Position numbers and translations under genes: made by a program
Notes under the pieces: model-generated
The model's input: the letters and a program-made list of their open reading frames with translations, nothing else
Databases searched by the model: none
What the model was told of the DNA's origin: nothing
Source of the DNA: Bacteroidota bacterium
Lineage (GTDB): Bacteria; Bacteroidota; Bacteroidia; Chitinophagales; Chitinophagaceae
DNA: 7,719 nucleotides
Direction: 5' to 3'
NCBI GenBank assembly: GCA_023396345.1
Contig: JAEWWO010000373.1
Coordinates: forward strand, 1-7,719
Shown here: piece after piece, positions 1 through 5,915 of the stretch
Layout: the number at the start of each line of letters is the position of its first letter
Position numbering within the stretch: position 1 is the stretch's first letter

Positions 1-629
1 TTGAAATACAGTACCTTCTCTATTATGTTCTGTATAAGGATAATGAGATAATCATATTTTTTAATGTGCACAAGTTCGTGAAGAATAACTGCTTCTATCT
101 GCAAAGGTGTCAAATTGGTGAAAATAGAGACAGGCAGATAAATAACCGGCTTTAAAAATCCCTTGGTAAATGGCGAACTGAATTTATCACCACTTACAAT
201 CTTTATTTTTCGGGTAATATTTAGTTTTGTTATCCATTCCTGTGTAAAATTAATCCATTCTGTAGCCGGCTGATTTTCGGCAGAATGTATTTTATTATTC
301 AGTCGCAAAGATTGAAAAACTGAAGCGAATATCTGAATAATAAGAAACAGAAAGTAAAATACAGAAACATATGTAAGTATTTCGGCTGTATTAAAGCCAT
401 GTAATAAACCAGTGTATTGTACAGAGTTTACGCTGCTTACATTGCTGAAATAAATAATATTTGAAATGAACAATGCAAAAATGCCCGACTGAACACCGAT
501 AGCAAGACGATACATAAAGGCGTGATTATCTTGCATTTTTCTGTATATCAGCATAAAGATTCCGTACACAATGGCAGATTGCCAAAGTATATGAAGTATA
601 CTGTGTCCTATGGCTTCTAAGATGGTCAA
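1..629 (-). CDS. M56-family (BlaR1/MecR1-like) membrane zinc metallopeptidase, N-terminal part
   Basis: N-terminal 209 codons of a BlaR1-type sensor/peptidase; the gene continues past the left edge. Known role of the family: a membrane protein whose cytosolic zinc peptidase domain is activated by a signal and relieves repression by its BlaI partner. Seen: hydrophobic segments at about residues 8-29, 44-62 and 84-106, the early LHILWQ motif common in M56 proteins, a segment SPFTKGFLKPVIYLP (about 152-166) typical of the domain, and the zinc-binding HELVH at 184-188. The third zinc ligand and any C-terminal sensor or TonB-like domain lie outside the window. The chosen start is TTG at 629-627, which overlaps the blaI stop as TTGA. 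The first ATG is codon 26, inside the first membrane segment, so it is a poor alternative. The overlap implies translational coupling to blaI. The true ligand is unknown; in Bacteroidota such pairs are common and need not concern beta-lactams. Confidence 0.88.
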   Translation of the reverse strand, partial: MTILEAIGHSILHILWQSAIVYGIFMLIYRKMQDNHAFMYRLAIGVQSGIFALFISNIIYFSNVSSVNSVQYTGLLHGFNTAEILTYVSVFYFLFLIIQIFASVFQSLRLNNKIHSAENQPATEWINFTQEWITKLNITRKIKIVSGDKFSSPFTKGFLKPVIYLPVSIFTNLTPLQIEAVILHELVHIKKYDYLIILIQNIIEKVLYF

Positions 630-1012
630 GCAGAATCTTTTTTAAGTTGATCTAAGAGTTGCTGAATCTGACTTAATTCTTCTGATGAAGGTTTGCCGGT
701 TCCCAGAGCCTGAAGCACCAGTCCGGTTGCAGAGCCCTGAAAAACGTTATCTACCATACGTTCTACAAGATTTTTCTGCATCGATTGCTTTGAAATCAAT
801 GCTTCATATATGTGTGTTTTTGCTGAGGTATTTCTACGTACCAGTTTTTTATCAAACATAATCTGCATTAGTTTGAGTGTAGTGGTATAGCCACAATCTT
901 TCTTTTCAGATATAATCTCGTACACTTCTCTCACGGTTGCTTTCTTTTTATCCCAAAGCACCTGAAGAATCTCCATTTCGCCATCTGTAGGTTTTGTTTC
1001 TTTTCGTTGCAT
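626..1012 (-). CDS. blaI: BlaI/MecI/CopY-family transcriptional repressor
   Basis: A 128-aa winged-helix repressor of the BlaI/MecI family, full length for the family. The N-terminal winged helix covers about residues 8-72: GEMEILQVLWDKK forms the first helix, and YTTTLKLMQIM (42-52) is the characteristic recognition-helix region. The C-terminal helices (about 78-126) should mediate dimerisation. The segment around VFQGS (90-94) corresponds to the linker region near which partner peptidases cleave such repressors in Gram-positive systems; whether cleavage happens here is inference. The gene lies directly upstream of the M56 peptidase and overlaps it, the standard sensor/repressor arrangement. 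The inverted repeats just ahead of its ATG point to autorepression. It is divergent from the GH125 gene, 249 bases apart, so it could also influence that promoter, though no full operator was found there. Confidence 0.93.
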   Translation of the reverse strand: MQRKETKPTDGEMEILQVLWDKKKATVREVYEIISEKKDCGYTTTLKLMQIMFDKKLVRRNTSAKTHIYEALISKQSMQKNLVERMVDNVFQGSATGLVLQALGTGKPSSEELSQIQQLLDQLKKDSA

Positions 1013-1016
1013 AGCT

Positions 1017-1055
1017 TACGAATTATTTCGTATCAAAATTAAAAAACTTTGATAC
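1017..1055. promoter_or_regulatory. Two overlapping inverted repeats, probable BlaI operator
   Basis: Read on the plus strand, TACGAA-TTAT-TTCGTA (1017-1032) is a dyad with 6-bp arms. It overlaps a second dyad, GTATCAAA at 1030-1037 and TTTGATAC at 1048-1055, with 8-bp arms and a 10-bp spacer. Both lie just 5' of the blaI start codon and overlap the predicted transcription start. BlaI-family repressors bind dyads of this size as dimers and usually control their own operon. Which of the two is bound is not decidable from sequence. The TACGAA/TTCGTA dyad is the better candidate because a loose TTCGTA half-site recurs at 1255-1260 in front of the neighbouring gene. Confidence 0.55.
1034..1041 (-). 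promoter_or_regulatory. Candidate -7 promoter box of blaI
   Basis: On the minus strand this reads TAATTTTG, a perfect match to the Bacteroidota -7 consensus TAnnTTTG. It would place the transcript start near 1027, some 15 bases before the blaI ATG and inside the operator dyad. The nearest TTTG upstream is 24 bases away, longer than the usual -33 spacing, so only the -7 box is well supported. Confidence 0.4.
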
Positions 1056-1261
1056 AATAAAGAGTCAAAAATTTAAAAAGGAGTAAATATTAACTTTTTT
1101 CTAAACCCATTGTTTGCAAAGCAGTTTTTTTAGGATTAAACAAATTTGTATTTTTATACGTCAGAAAAAACAGAAATTCATTCATGTAATAAACTTATAG
1201 ATTATTCATAATAATTAAAGTTTTAATGCAGAAATAAAATAGTAAAATCAAACTTTCGTAC

Positions 1262-2776
1262 ATGAAAAGAAGAAAATTTATTGAGCAAACGGCAATGGCG
1301 GGTGCGGCTGTAGTGGCTGCAAATAATGCATTCGGACAGCAGGTAGCAGCTCCGGGTGTAAATACAAATCCGGTAAACTTTCCGGTGGTGCGCTATCCGG
1401 TGGGCAGAAGACATTTTAAAAGTGTTGCGGTAGAAAATAAAATCAATGAAGTAAAAAATAATATCAGGAATAAAGAAATTGCCTGGCTATTTGAAAATTG
1501 TTTCCCGAATACTTTAGATACTACGGTAGACTTTTCTATGGTGAATGGCAAGCCGGATACATACGTTATTACCGGAGATATAGATGCTATGTGGCTTAGA
1601 GACAGTACAGCCCAGGTGTGGCCTTATCTTCCACTTACAAAAAACGACAAGCAACTGAAACAATTAATTGAAGGCGTTATCCGCAGACAAAATAAATGTA
1701 TTATTCTTGATCCTTATGCCAATGCTTTTTATAAAGACGGAAAGCAGGTGAGCAAATGGAAAGAAACGGATATTACAGATATGAAACCCGGTATTCACGA
1801 ACGTAAATGGGAGATAGACAGTTTGTGTTATCCTATTCGTCTGGCATACGGTTACTGGAAAACTACAGGAGATACTTCTCCATTTGATCAGTATTGGAAA
1901 GATGCCATGGTAAACGTGGTTAAAACTTTTAAAGAGCAGCAAAGATTTAACGGACCCGGTCCATATTCTTTTATGCGTACAACTTCCTGGGCTACTGACG
2001 GTGTGCCTTTGTCGGGTTATGGTTATCCTGCAAAACCCAATGGACTTATTTGTTCCACATTCCGCCCCAGCGATGATGCTACGGTATTTTCTTATTTAAT
2101 TCCTTCTAACTTTTTTGCAGCAAGTGAATTGGTGCATTTAGCTGAAATGTGGGAAACAATAGGTAAGGATCCGGAGAAAGCAAAAGAAGCCAGAGATCTT
2201 TCGAAGGATGTATTCGCAGCATTAAGAAACTATGCAACTATTGTGCATCCGCAGTTCGGAAAAATATATGCGTTTGAAGTGAACGGTTATGGCAGTTATC
2301 ATTTAATGGACGATGGAAATATTCCTTCATTATTATCCATGCCGTATCTGGGTTCAGTTTTCCCGACAGATCTTACGTATCTGAATACAAGAAAATATGT
2401 GTTATCAGAAGAAAATCCTTTCTTCTTCAAAGGTACAGCAGCAGAAGGTGTGGGCAGTCCGCATACCGGGATGAACAAAATCTGGCACATGGCTATCATC
2501 ATGCGCGGAATGACTTCTACAGATAACAAAGAAATTGCCGATTGTTTAGAAATGCTGAGAACAACTCACGCCGGTACAGGATTTATGCACGAGAGTTTTG
2601 ATAAGGATTCGCCCATAGATTTTACAAGAAAATGGTTTGCCTGGACAAATACTTTATTCGGAGAATTTGTGTTGAAATTATATAAGGAAAACAAGGCATT
2701 ACTCGACTATGTAAAACCTGTGGAAGTAGCGCCATCAGCAGCTCCCAGAAGAAGAGGAATATTTAACAGAAGTTAA
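1262..2776 (+). CDS. GH125 exo-alpha-1,6-mannosidase with Tat signal peptide
   Basis: A 504-aa glycoside hydrolase of family 125 (formerly DUF1237), a family of inverting exo-alpha-1,6-mannosidases acting on mannans and N-glycan cores. The N-terminus carries a twin-arginine signal: R3-R4 in KRRKFIEQ, a hydrophobic stretch at about 10-22, and a likely cleavage after AFG (23-25). The enzyme should therefore be exported folded to the periplasm or beyond. Family motifs seen: GDIDAMWLRDS (105-115), the TSWATDG loop with D246 as a plausible general acid, and FMHESF with E444 as a plausible general base. The catalytic assignments are inferred from family knowledge, not aligned here. The C-terminus ends in a proline/arginine-rich tail (about 493-504). 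The next gene starts two bases after the stop, suggesting co-translation. No clear TAnnTTTG box was found upstream; the region 1056-1261 shows only AT-rich sequence and a small palindrome ACAAATTTGT at 1140-1149. No SusC/SusD genes are in view. Confidence 0.92.
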   Translation: MKRRKFIEQTAMAGAAVVAANNAFGQQVAAPGVNTNPVNFPVVRYPVGRRHFKSVAVENKINEVKNNIRNKEIAWLFENCFPNTLDTTVDFSMVNGKPDTYVITGDIDAMWLRDSTAQVWPYLPLTKNDKQLKQLIEGVIRRQNKCIILDPYANAFYKDGKQVSKWKETDITDMKPGIHERKWEIDSLCYPIRLAYGYWKTTGDTSPFDQYWKDAMVNVVKTFKEQQRFNGPGPYSFMRTTSWATDGVPLSGYGYPAKPNGLICSTFRPSDDATVFSYLIPSNFFAASELVHLAEMWETIGKDPEKAKEARDLSKDVFAALRNYATIVHPQFGKIYAFEVNGYGSYHLMDDGNIPSLLSMPYLGSVFPTDLTYLNTRKYVLSEENPFFFKGTAAEGVGSPHTGMNKIWHMAIIMRGMTSTDNKEIADCLEMLRTTHAGTGFMHESFDKDSPIDFTRKWFAWTNTLFGEFVLKLYKENKALLDYVKPVEVAPSAAPRRRGIFNRS

Positions 2777-2778
2777 TC

Positions 2779-3345
2779 ATGCACGAATTAGAGCCTCATT
2801 TTAACTGGCGACATATATATGCATCTGAAGAAGATGAGCGCTCTCCTTTTTATGGAAGAGAATACAGTGAGTTTGAATATTCCAATACTATATATAATTA
2901 TTATATACATCCTCAGTGGGATGAGTTTGGCAGCAACACATTGTACTGCAAAATTATTTATGCCGATTATGATTTGAAAGTAGCCATTATAGAATTGATT
3001 GGAGAATGGAACGATGCTATTGAAAATGATATTATGACGCTGAAGATGGAGGTAATAGATCATTTATATAATGAAGGTGTTGTGCATTTTATTCTGATTG
3101 GTGAAAACGTTTTAAACTTTCACAGCAGTGACAGCGAATATTATGTAGATTTGTTTGAAAGATTGAATGATGATGACGGATGGGCTGTAATGCTTAATTT
3201 ATCAGAAGCTGCGCAATACGAGTATAAACTGGCAAAGCTGCATCAATACATAGAATTGATGGAAATGGAAAACTGGAGAGTGTATAAACCACATCATCTT
3301 TTTAAAAAAATAAATGAAATAATAGAAAAAAGACTGGACTTTTAA
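2779..3345 (+). CDS. Conserved hypothetical protein, possible STAS-like core
   Basis: A 188-aa acidic, aromatic-rich soluble protein with no signal peptide or membrane segment. I recognise it only as a type of protein conserved in Chitinophagaceae-like bacteria, without a known function. The N-terminal 55 residues are rich in Tyr, Glu and Trp (for example FYGREYSEFEYS). Residues about 66-130 alternate strand and helix: KVAIIELIGEWND, a helix, HFILIGENVLNF, then SSDSEYYVDLFERL. This layout resembles a STAS domain (SpoIIAA-like anti-sigma antagonist fold), including the G-E-x-x-D turn after the first strand and serines where a STAS phosphosite would lie. This is inference from pattern alone. 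A last helix with many charged residues spans about 143-187. The ATG lies two bases after the GH125 stop and the next gene is 11 bases downstream, so it is most likely translated as part of that operon. Confidence 0.85.
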   Translation: MHELEPHFNWRHIYASEEDERSPFYGREYSEFEYSNTIYNYYIHPQWDEFGSNTLYCKIIYADYDLKVAIIELIGEWNDAIENDIMTLKMEVIDHLYNEGVVHFILIGENVLNFHSSDSEYYVDLFERLNDDDGWAVMLNLSEAAQYEYKLAKLHQYIELMEMENWRVYKPHHLFKKINEIIEKRLDF

Positions 3346-3356
3346 TAATTAAATAC

Positions 3357-3650
3357 ATGATAAAAAATACGCCGGCATCATTAAAAAAACTGGAAGATAT
3401 ACTTACAGAATCTGAATACACCGTACGCTACGAAAGAGGGAACTTTCAAAGTGGCTGGTGTTTGCTCGAGCAGAAACGCGTAGTTGTACTGAATAAATTT
3501 CTGGATACAGAAGGCAGAATAAGTACGCTGATAGATTTAATACCACAACTGGAAATTAATTTTGATAAGCTTACACACGAATCTCAAAATTTGTATGAGT
3601 ATGTAAAGCAGGAAAAAGGCAGAAGAACAGAGGAAGAAGAAATTTTATAA
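3357..3650 (+). CDS. Small conserved hypothetical protein
   Basis: A 97-aa soluble protein of unknown function. The central block, residues about 22-55 (TVRYERGNFQSGWC, then RVVVLNKFLDTEGRI), has the look of a well-conserved domain that I associate with small Bacteroidota proteins of unknown function. It contains one cysteine (C34) and predicted beta strands followed by helices, and ends in a charged tail RRTEEEE. No metal-binding or catalytic motif is evident. It begins 11 bases after the preceding gene and is probably co-transcribed with it and the mannosidase. Its stop codon lies inside the AT-rich heptamer repeat at 3644-3679. Confidence 0.82.
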   Translation: MIKNTPASLKKLEDILTESEYTVRYERGNFQSGWCLLEQKRVVVLNKFLDTEGRISTLIDLIPQLEINFDKLTHESQNLYEYVKQEKGRRTEEEEIL

Positions 3651-3679
3651 TTTATAATTTGTAATTTTTTAATTTATAA
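3644..3679 (+). repeat. AT-rich heptamer repeat spanning a stop codon
   Basis: Five tandem units in a 7-base register: TTTATAA, TTTATAA, TTTGTAA, an 8-base variant TTTTTTAA, and TTTATAA. The first unit contains the TAA stop codon of the 97-aa gene (3648-3650). The array also forms a loose inverted repeat (ATTTATAA at 3650-3657 with TTATAAAT at 3674-3681), which could weaken read-through into galM. No classical GC-rich terminator is present, so galM may still be part of the upstream transcript. Confidence 0.6.
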
Positions 3680-3699
3680 ATAAACTAAAAAAAATCATT

Positions 3700-4764
3700 A
3701 TGGAAAACCATTTACATCTCGGAGAAAAAATCTGGGGAGAAATTGATGGAAGAAACGTAAAACTATTTACACTAAGCAATGGAAAAGTTTCTGTAAGTGT
3801 TAGCAATTACGGTGGTATTGTGCAGGCATTTGAAATAAAAAATGAAGATGGCACTACCGATAATATTGTTGCAGGCTATGCCACACCCGCAGAGTATGAA
3901 GACGATAAAGGATATTATTTAGGAGCATTGGTGGGCAGATATGCCAACAGAATTGCAGATGGAAAATTCAGCATTGACGGCGAAAATTATACATTGCCTG
4001 TAAACAATGGACCCAACAGTTTGCATGGAGGTATAGACGGTTTCAACAGAAAAATATGGACCGTTCTGGAAGAAATAAGAGACGAAAACGAAGTAGGCGT
4101 AATTATGGAATATGCCAGCAAGGATGGTGAAGAAGGTTATCCGGGTCATTTAATGACAGAAGTTTCTTATAAACTGGATAAAGAAAACAGATTTAGTATA
4201 CACTATGTGGCATATACCGATAAAGCAACCCCTATCAGCATTACCAATCACAGCTATTTTAATTTGAATGGTTTTAAAACGAATGTGCTTGAGCATGAAC
4301 TGAAAATACATTCCAATGAATACACAGTTAAGAATGCCAACAACGTTCCCGCTGGTGAAATAGAAACGCTCAGTCCGGGACATCCGTTGTATTACGGCGA
4401 ATTCAAAAAACTGAAAGAGGATATGGATAAGTTTCCTGATGATAAAGGTATAGACCATAATTATCTGCTTACACAAAATCCGTTTAAAGAACTGAAGCTT
4501 GCTGCTGAACTTAAAGATCCTTCCACAGGAAGACAACTGAATGTATATACAGATCAACCCGGCTTGCAAGTTTATGCGGGCAACTGGTGGGATGCTACGC
4601 GCAAAGGCTTACACAGTGCGGCTTACGAGCAATACGGAGGCGTAGCATTGGAAACACAGGCTATACCCAACAGTCCGAATGTAGCTTCATTTCCTAATAC
4701 TATTTTAAGACCTGACGAGAAGTATATCAGTACAACGGTTTATCAATTAACAATGAACAATTAA
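3700..4764 (+). CDS. galM: Aldose 1-epimerase (mutarotase)
   Basis: A 354-aa aldose 1-epimerase that interconverts alpha and beta anomers of aldohexoses such as galactose and glucose. The length is normal for the family. Motifs seen in order: GRYANRI (79-85, substrate-contacting N83/R84), NSLHGG with H109, TNHSYFNLNG with the catalytic acid H184, GIDHNYLL with D252, and ALETQAIPNSPN with the catalytic base E318. There is no signal peptide, so it acts in the cytosol. It follows the GH125 gene group after 49 bases. GH125 enzymes are inverting and release a beta-anomer, so an epimerase downstream would fit glycan use, but a mannose preference cannot be shown from sequence. The ATG at 3700 gives the normal N-terminus. 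The final codons (QLTMNN and stop) are encoded by the first units of a heptamer repeat, so the extreme C-terminus is probably not conserved. Confidence 0.94.
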   Translation: MENHLHLGEKIWGEIDGRNVKLFTLSNGKVSVSVSNYGGIVQAFEIKNEDGTTDNIVAGYATPAEYEDDKGYYLGALVGRYANRIADGKFSIDGENYTLPVNNGPNSLHGGIDGFNRKIWTVLEEIRDENEVGVIMEYASKDGEEGYPGHLMTEVSYKLDKENRFSIHYVAYTDKATPISITNHSYFNLNGFKTNVLEHELKIHSNEYTVKNANNVPAGEIETLSPGHPLYYGEFKKLKEDMDKFPDDKGIDHNYLLTQNPFKELKLAAELKDPSTGRQLNVYTDQPGLQVYAGNWWDATRKGLHSAAYEQYGGVALETQAIPNSPNVASFPNTILRPDEKYISTTVYQLTMNN

Positions 4765-4869
4765 CAAAGAATAGTGATTAATTATTAATGGTTAATTATC
4801 AATTTTAGATTGCAGATTGTAAATTGCAGATTACAGATTACAAATTGCATATTATAGATTACGGATTAC
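4744..4869 (+). repeat. 18-unit degenerate heptamer tandem array overlapping the galM 3' end
   Basis: 126 bases in uninterrupted 7-base register, 18 units. Units drift from CAATTAA (4744, 4758) through TAATTAT (4779, 4793) to AGATTGC and AGATTAC (4807-4869). The third base is A and the fourth T in 17 of 18 units, and the fifth is T in 14. The first three units lie in the galM coding sequence and include its stop codon at 4762-4764. Because 7 is not a multiple of 3, stop triplets occur in all three forward frames within the first 50 bases. No encoded product is expected. Confidence 0.8.
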
Positions 4870-4910
4870 TGCCGGAAAATTTGATTTAAAAATGGGAATT
4901 TACAATTGCC

Positions 4911-4978
4911 TTGTTCCGTAGGAACAATATCTGTGTAGTAAAAGGATATATAAATGGCGCTCCTATGGAGCGCCATTT
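4911..4978. repeat. Triple-hairpin intergenic element
   Basis: Three consecutive stem-loops. The first is a 7-bp perfect stem TTGTTCC/GGAACAA with loop GTA (4911-4927). The second has ATATCT (4927-4932) pairing with GGATAT (4944-4949) around an 11-base loop, with one G-T pair. The third is the 12-bp terminator-like stem at 4952-4978. The outer two share a TCC-NNN-GGA tip. The compact structured layout resembles short interspersed repeats found between Bacteroidota genes; that family link is from memory and is not verified here. Confidence 0.5.
4952..4978. terminator. Bidirectional terminator between convergent genes
   Basis: A perfect 12-bp stem AAATGGCGCTCC / GGAGCGCCATTT with a TAT loop. 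It is GC-rich at the tip, with A-runs before and a T-run after the stem (TTTTA up to 4980). The symmetry lets it act in both directions: for galM from the left and for the split secreted-protein gene from the right, whose stop is only 32 bases away. Confidence 0.75.
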
Positions 4979-5010
4979 TATGTAATTGAGAGATTTATTT
5001 ATACGATTGT

Positions 5011-5328
5011 TTAGTCCTCATACCTGAAAGCATTTTCTAAAAGAGCCCAATATTTTTCCAATTCTTTAGCTCCATCGTCTGTATAAAAACAATATAATTC
5101 AACAAATCCTCTGTCTCTTTTTTGTAAAACCAACACCTTTAGAAATTTGTATTTATCTTTATACAACTCATCGTCATTTAATTTTACAGAATAGGTAAAT
5201 GCAGTATTAGCGTTAAATTTTTCTTTGGTTTCTTTTTGAGAATAATACTGCACATATTTTCTCCAATTAAAATTTGCATTCTCGCCTTTTACAGACGCAT
5301 CTTTCCCCAGAGATAACAATATCTGAGC
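5011..5328 (-). CDS. C-terminal part of a frame-split secreted hypothetical protein
   Basis: Open frame carrying the C-terminal part of the gene that begins at 5729. It opens just after an in-frame TGA; the only near start is a TTG at 5319, without a ribosome site, so it is unlikely to be an independent gene. From the slip point at 5301 it encodes DASVKGENANFNW and then strand-rich sequence including FLKVLVLQKRDRGFVELYCFYTDDG (split: residues near the middle and end), finishing KYWALLENAFRYED. The pattern of alternating hydrophobic strands and a closing helix looks like a small folded domain under selection. Joined to the upstream part by a -1 shift it gives a protein of about 239 residues. 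The fold was not recognised. Its transcription should end at the hairpin 4952-4978. Confidence 0.6.
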   Translation of the reverse strand, partial: AQILLSLGKDASVKGENANFNWRKYVQYYSQKETKEKFNANTAFTYSVKLNDDELYKDKYKFLKVLVLQKRDRGFVELYCFYTDDGAKELEKYWALLENAFRYED

Positions 5329-5729
5329 TCAATCTGGGATGCATGCTGATTGTTAAGATCAGGCAGTTCCATTCCCAGAAGAGATTTTTTAAAACTAATA
5401 GAATCTTCTTTCGTGAAAAAACGATGTAATGGAATAAAGGCAAGGAACTGCTCATCTTTTGAAAGTAACTGGTTCCATTCGCAACCAAACATAGATTTCA
5501 GTCTGGGATTATTTTCAAAACATTCAACTACAGATATTTCTGAAAAAGTGTCTGGAGTTTTATAATTCAATTTTATGGATTCTAATAATTTAATATGATC
5601 TTTTGACATCCATTTACTAGTATCATTTGGAATTTCATTTCCAAACTCGTCAACTGGTATGAGCTTTACTTTTTGAGCTTGAACAAAAAGTGGAGATAAA
5701 ATAATCATTAAAAGAATAAGCTTTTTCAT
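5289..5729 (-). CDS. N-terminal part of a frame-split secreted hypothetical protein
   Basis: 146 codons plus stop, starting at the ATG at 5729; a TTG nine bases further upstream is also in frame but less likely. The first 18 residues, MKKLILLMIILSPLFVQA, form a clear Sec signal peptide with probable cleavage before Q19, so the product is periplasmic or outer-membrane facing. The mature part begins with KVKLIPVDEFGNEIPND and is otherwise unrecognised. The frame ends abruptly at a TAA four codons after the GGA codon, in sequence (KMRL) that does not look like a natural C-terminus, while the -1 frame continues with plausible protein sequence to 5011. Either a one-base deletion in the run of four G (5305-5308), a sequencing error, or a programmed -1 shift at GGGAAAG explains this. 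The gene is divergent from the thioredoxin-like gene. Confidence 0.65.
   Translation of the reverse strand: MKKLILLMIILSPLFVQAQKVKLIPVDEFGNEIPNDTSKWMSKDHIKLLESIKLNYKTPDTFSEISVVECFENNPRLKSMFGCEWNQLLSKDEQFLAFIPLHRFFTKEDSISFKKSLLGMELPDLNNQHASQIELRYCYLWGKMRL
5301..5307 (-). other. GGGAAAG slippery heptamer at the frame junction
   Basis: In the upstream reading frame the codons are TGG GGA AAG, so the heptamer is G GGA AAG, the X XXY YYZ form required for tandem -1 slippage. It is the same heptamer used by the phage lambda tail genes G/T. After a -1 slip the next codon is GAT, entering the open downstream frame exactly. No strong stimulatory stem-loop was found within about 60 bases downstream, so a mutation or error in the homopolymer is an equally good reading. 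Confidence 0.45.
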
Positions 5730-5767
5730 AAAGGACAATTTATTAAATGGAATAATAAGCTACTATA

Positions 5768-5775
5768 CAAAGTGC
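5768..5775 (-). promoter_or_regulatory. Weak candidate -7 box for the split secreted-protein gene
   Basis: Reads GCACTTTG on the minus strand, one base away from TAnnTTTG. It would start the transcript roughly 30 bases before the ATG at 5729. No convincing -33 TTTG accompanies it. The rest of the 5730-5891 divergent interval shows only a small AT stem (AAAAAC/GTTTTT at 5780-5795). Confidence 0.25.
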
Positions 5776-5891
5776 GGATAAAAACAGGAGTTTTTCTGTC
5801 TTATTTTTTATATTTTTTCTGAAAGGATATGAAGCACAAAACCATACTAAAACTGTGACAATTCTTACACATTTCATCCTGATATTAAGAG

Positions 5892-5899
5892 TATCTTTG
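5892..5899 (+). promoter_or_regulatory. -7 promoter box of the thioredoxin-like gene
   Basis: TATCTTTG is a perfect match to the Bacteroidota consensus TAnnTTTG. A TTTC at 5872-5875, one base off the -33 TTTG, sits 16 bases upstream. The predicted transcript start is near 5906, giving a very short leader before the ATG at 5916. Confidence 0.6.
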
Positions 5900-5915
5900 C
5901 GCACAAATTATAATA

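Noticed and set aside
1113..1148. TTTG plus CAAATTTG as a promoter for the GH125 gene
   Set aside because: The -7 match lacks the initial T of TAnnTTTG and the spacing is 24 bases, too long; it would also leave a leader of more than 100 bases.
1223..1414. Minus-strand open frame of 63 codons opposite the GH125 start
   Set aside because: It lies over the GH125 signal peptide region, has biased residue content and no promoter or start signal; a shadow of the coding strand.
3651..3699. Independent galM promoter in the AT-rich gap
   Set aside because: The best match, ATAATTTG, misses the TA at the correct position, and AT-rich repeats give such matches by chance; co-transcription cannot be excluded.
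4150..4569. Minus-strand open frame of 139 codons inside galM
   Set aside because: It is fully antisense to a clear galM with all catalytic motifs, and its protein has random-looking composition.
4807..4869. Possible CRISPR-like array
   Set aside because: Units are 7 bases, directly adjacent and degenerate, with no spacers; this is a simple tandem repeat.
5267..5488. Third reading frame across the split secreted-protein gene as the true continuation
   Set aside because: It does not continue past 5267 and would not reach the strand-rich C-terminal domain; the frame open to 5011 is the better partner.
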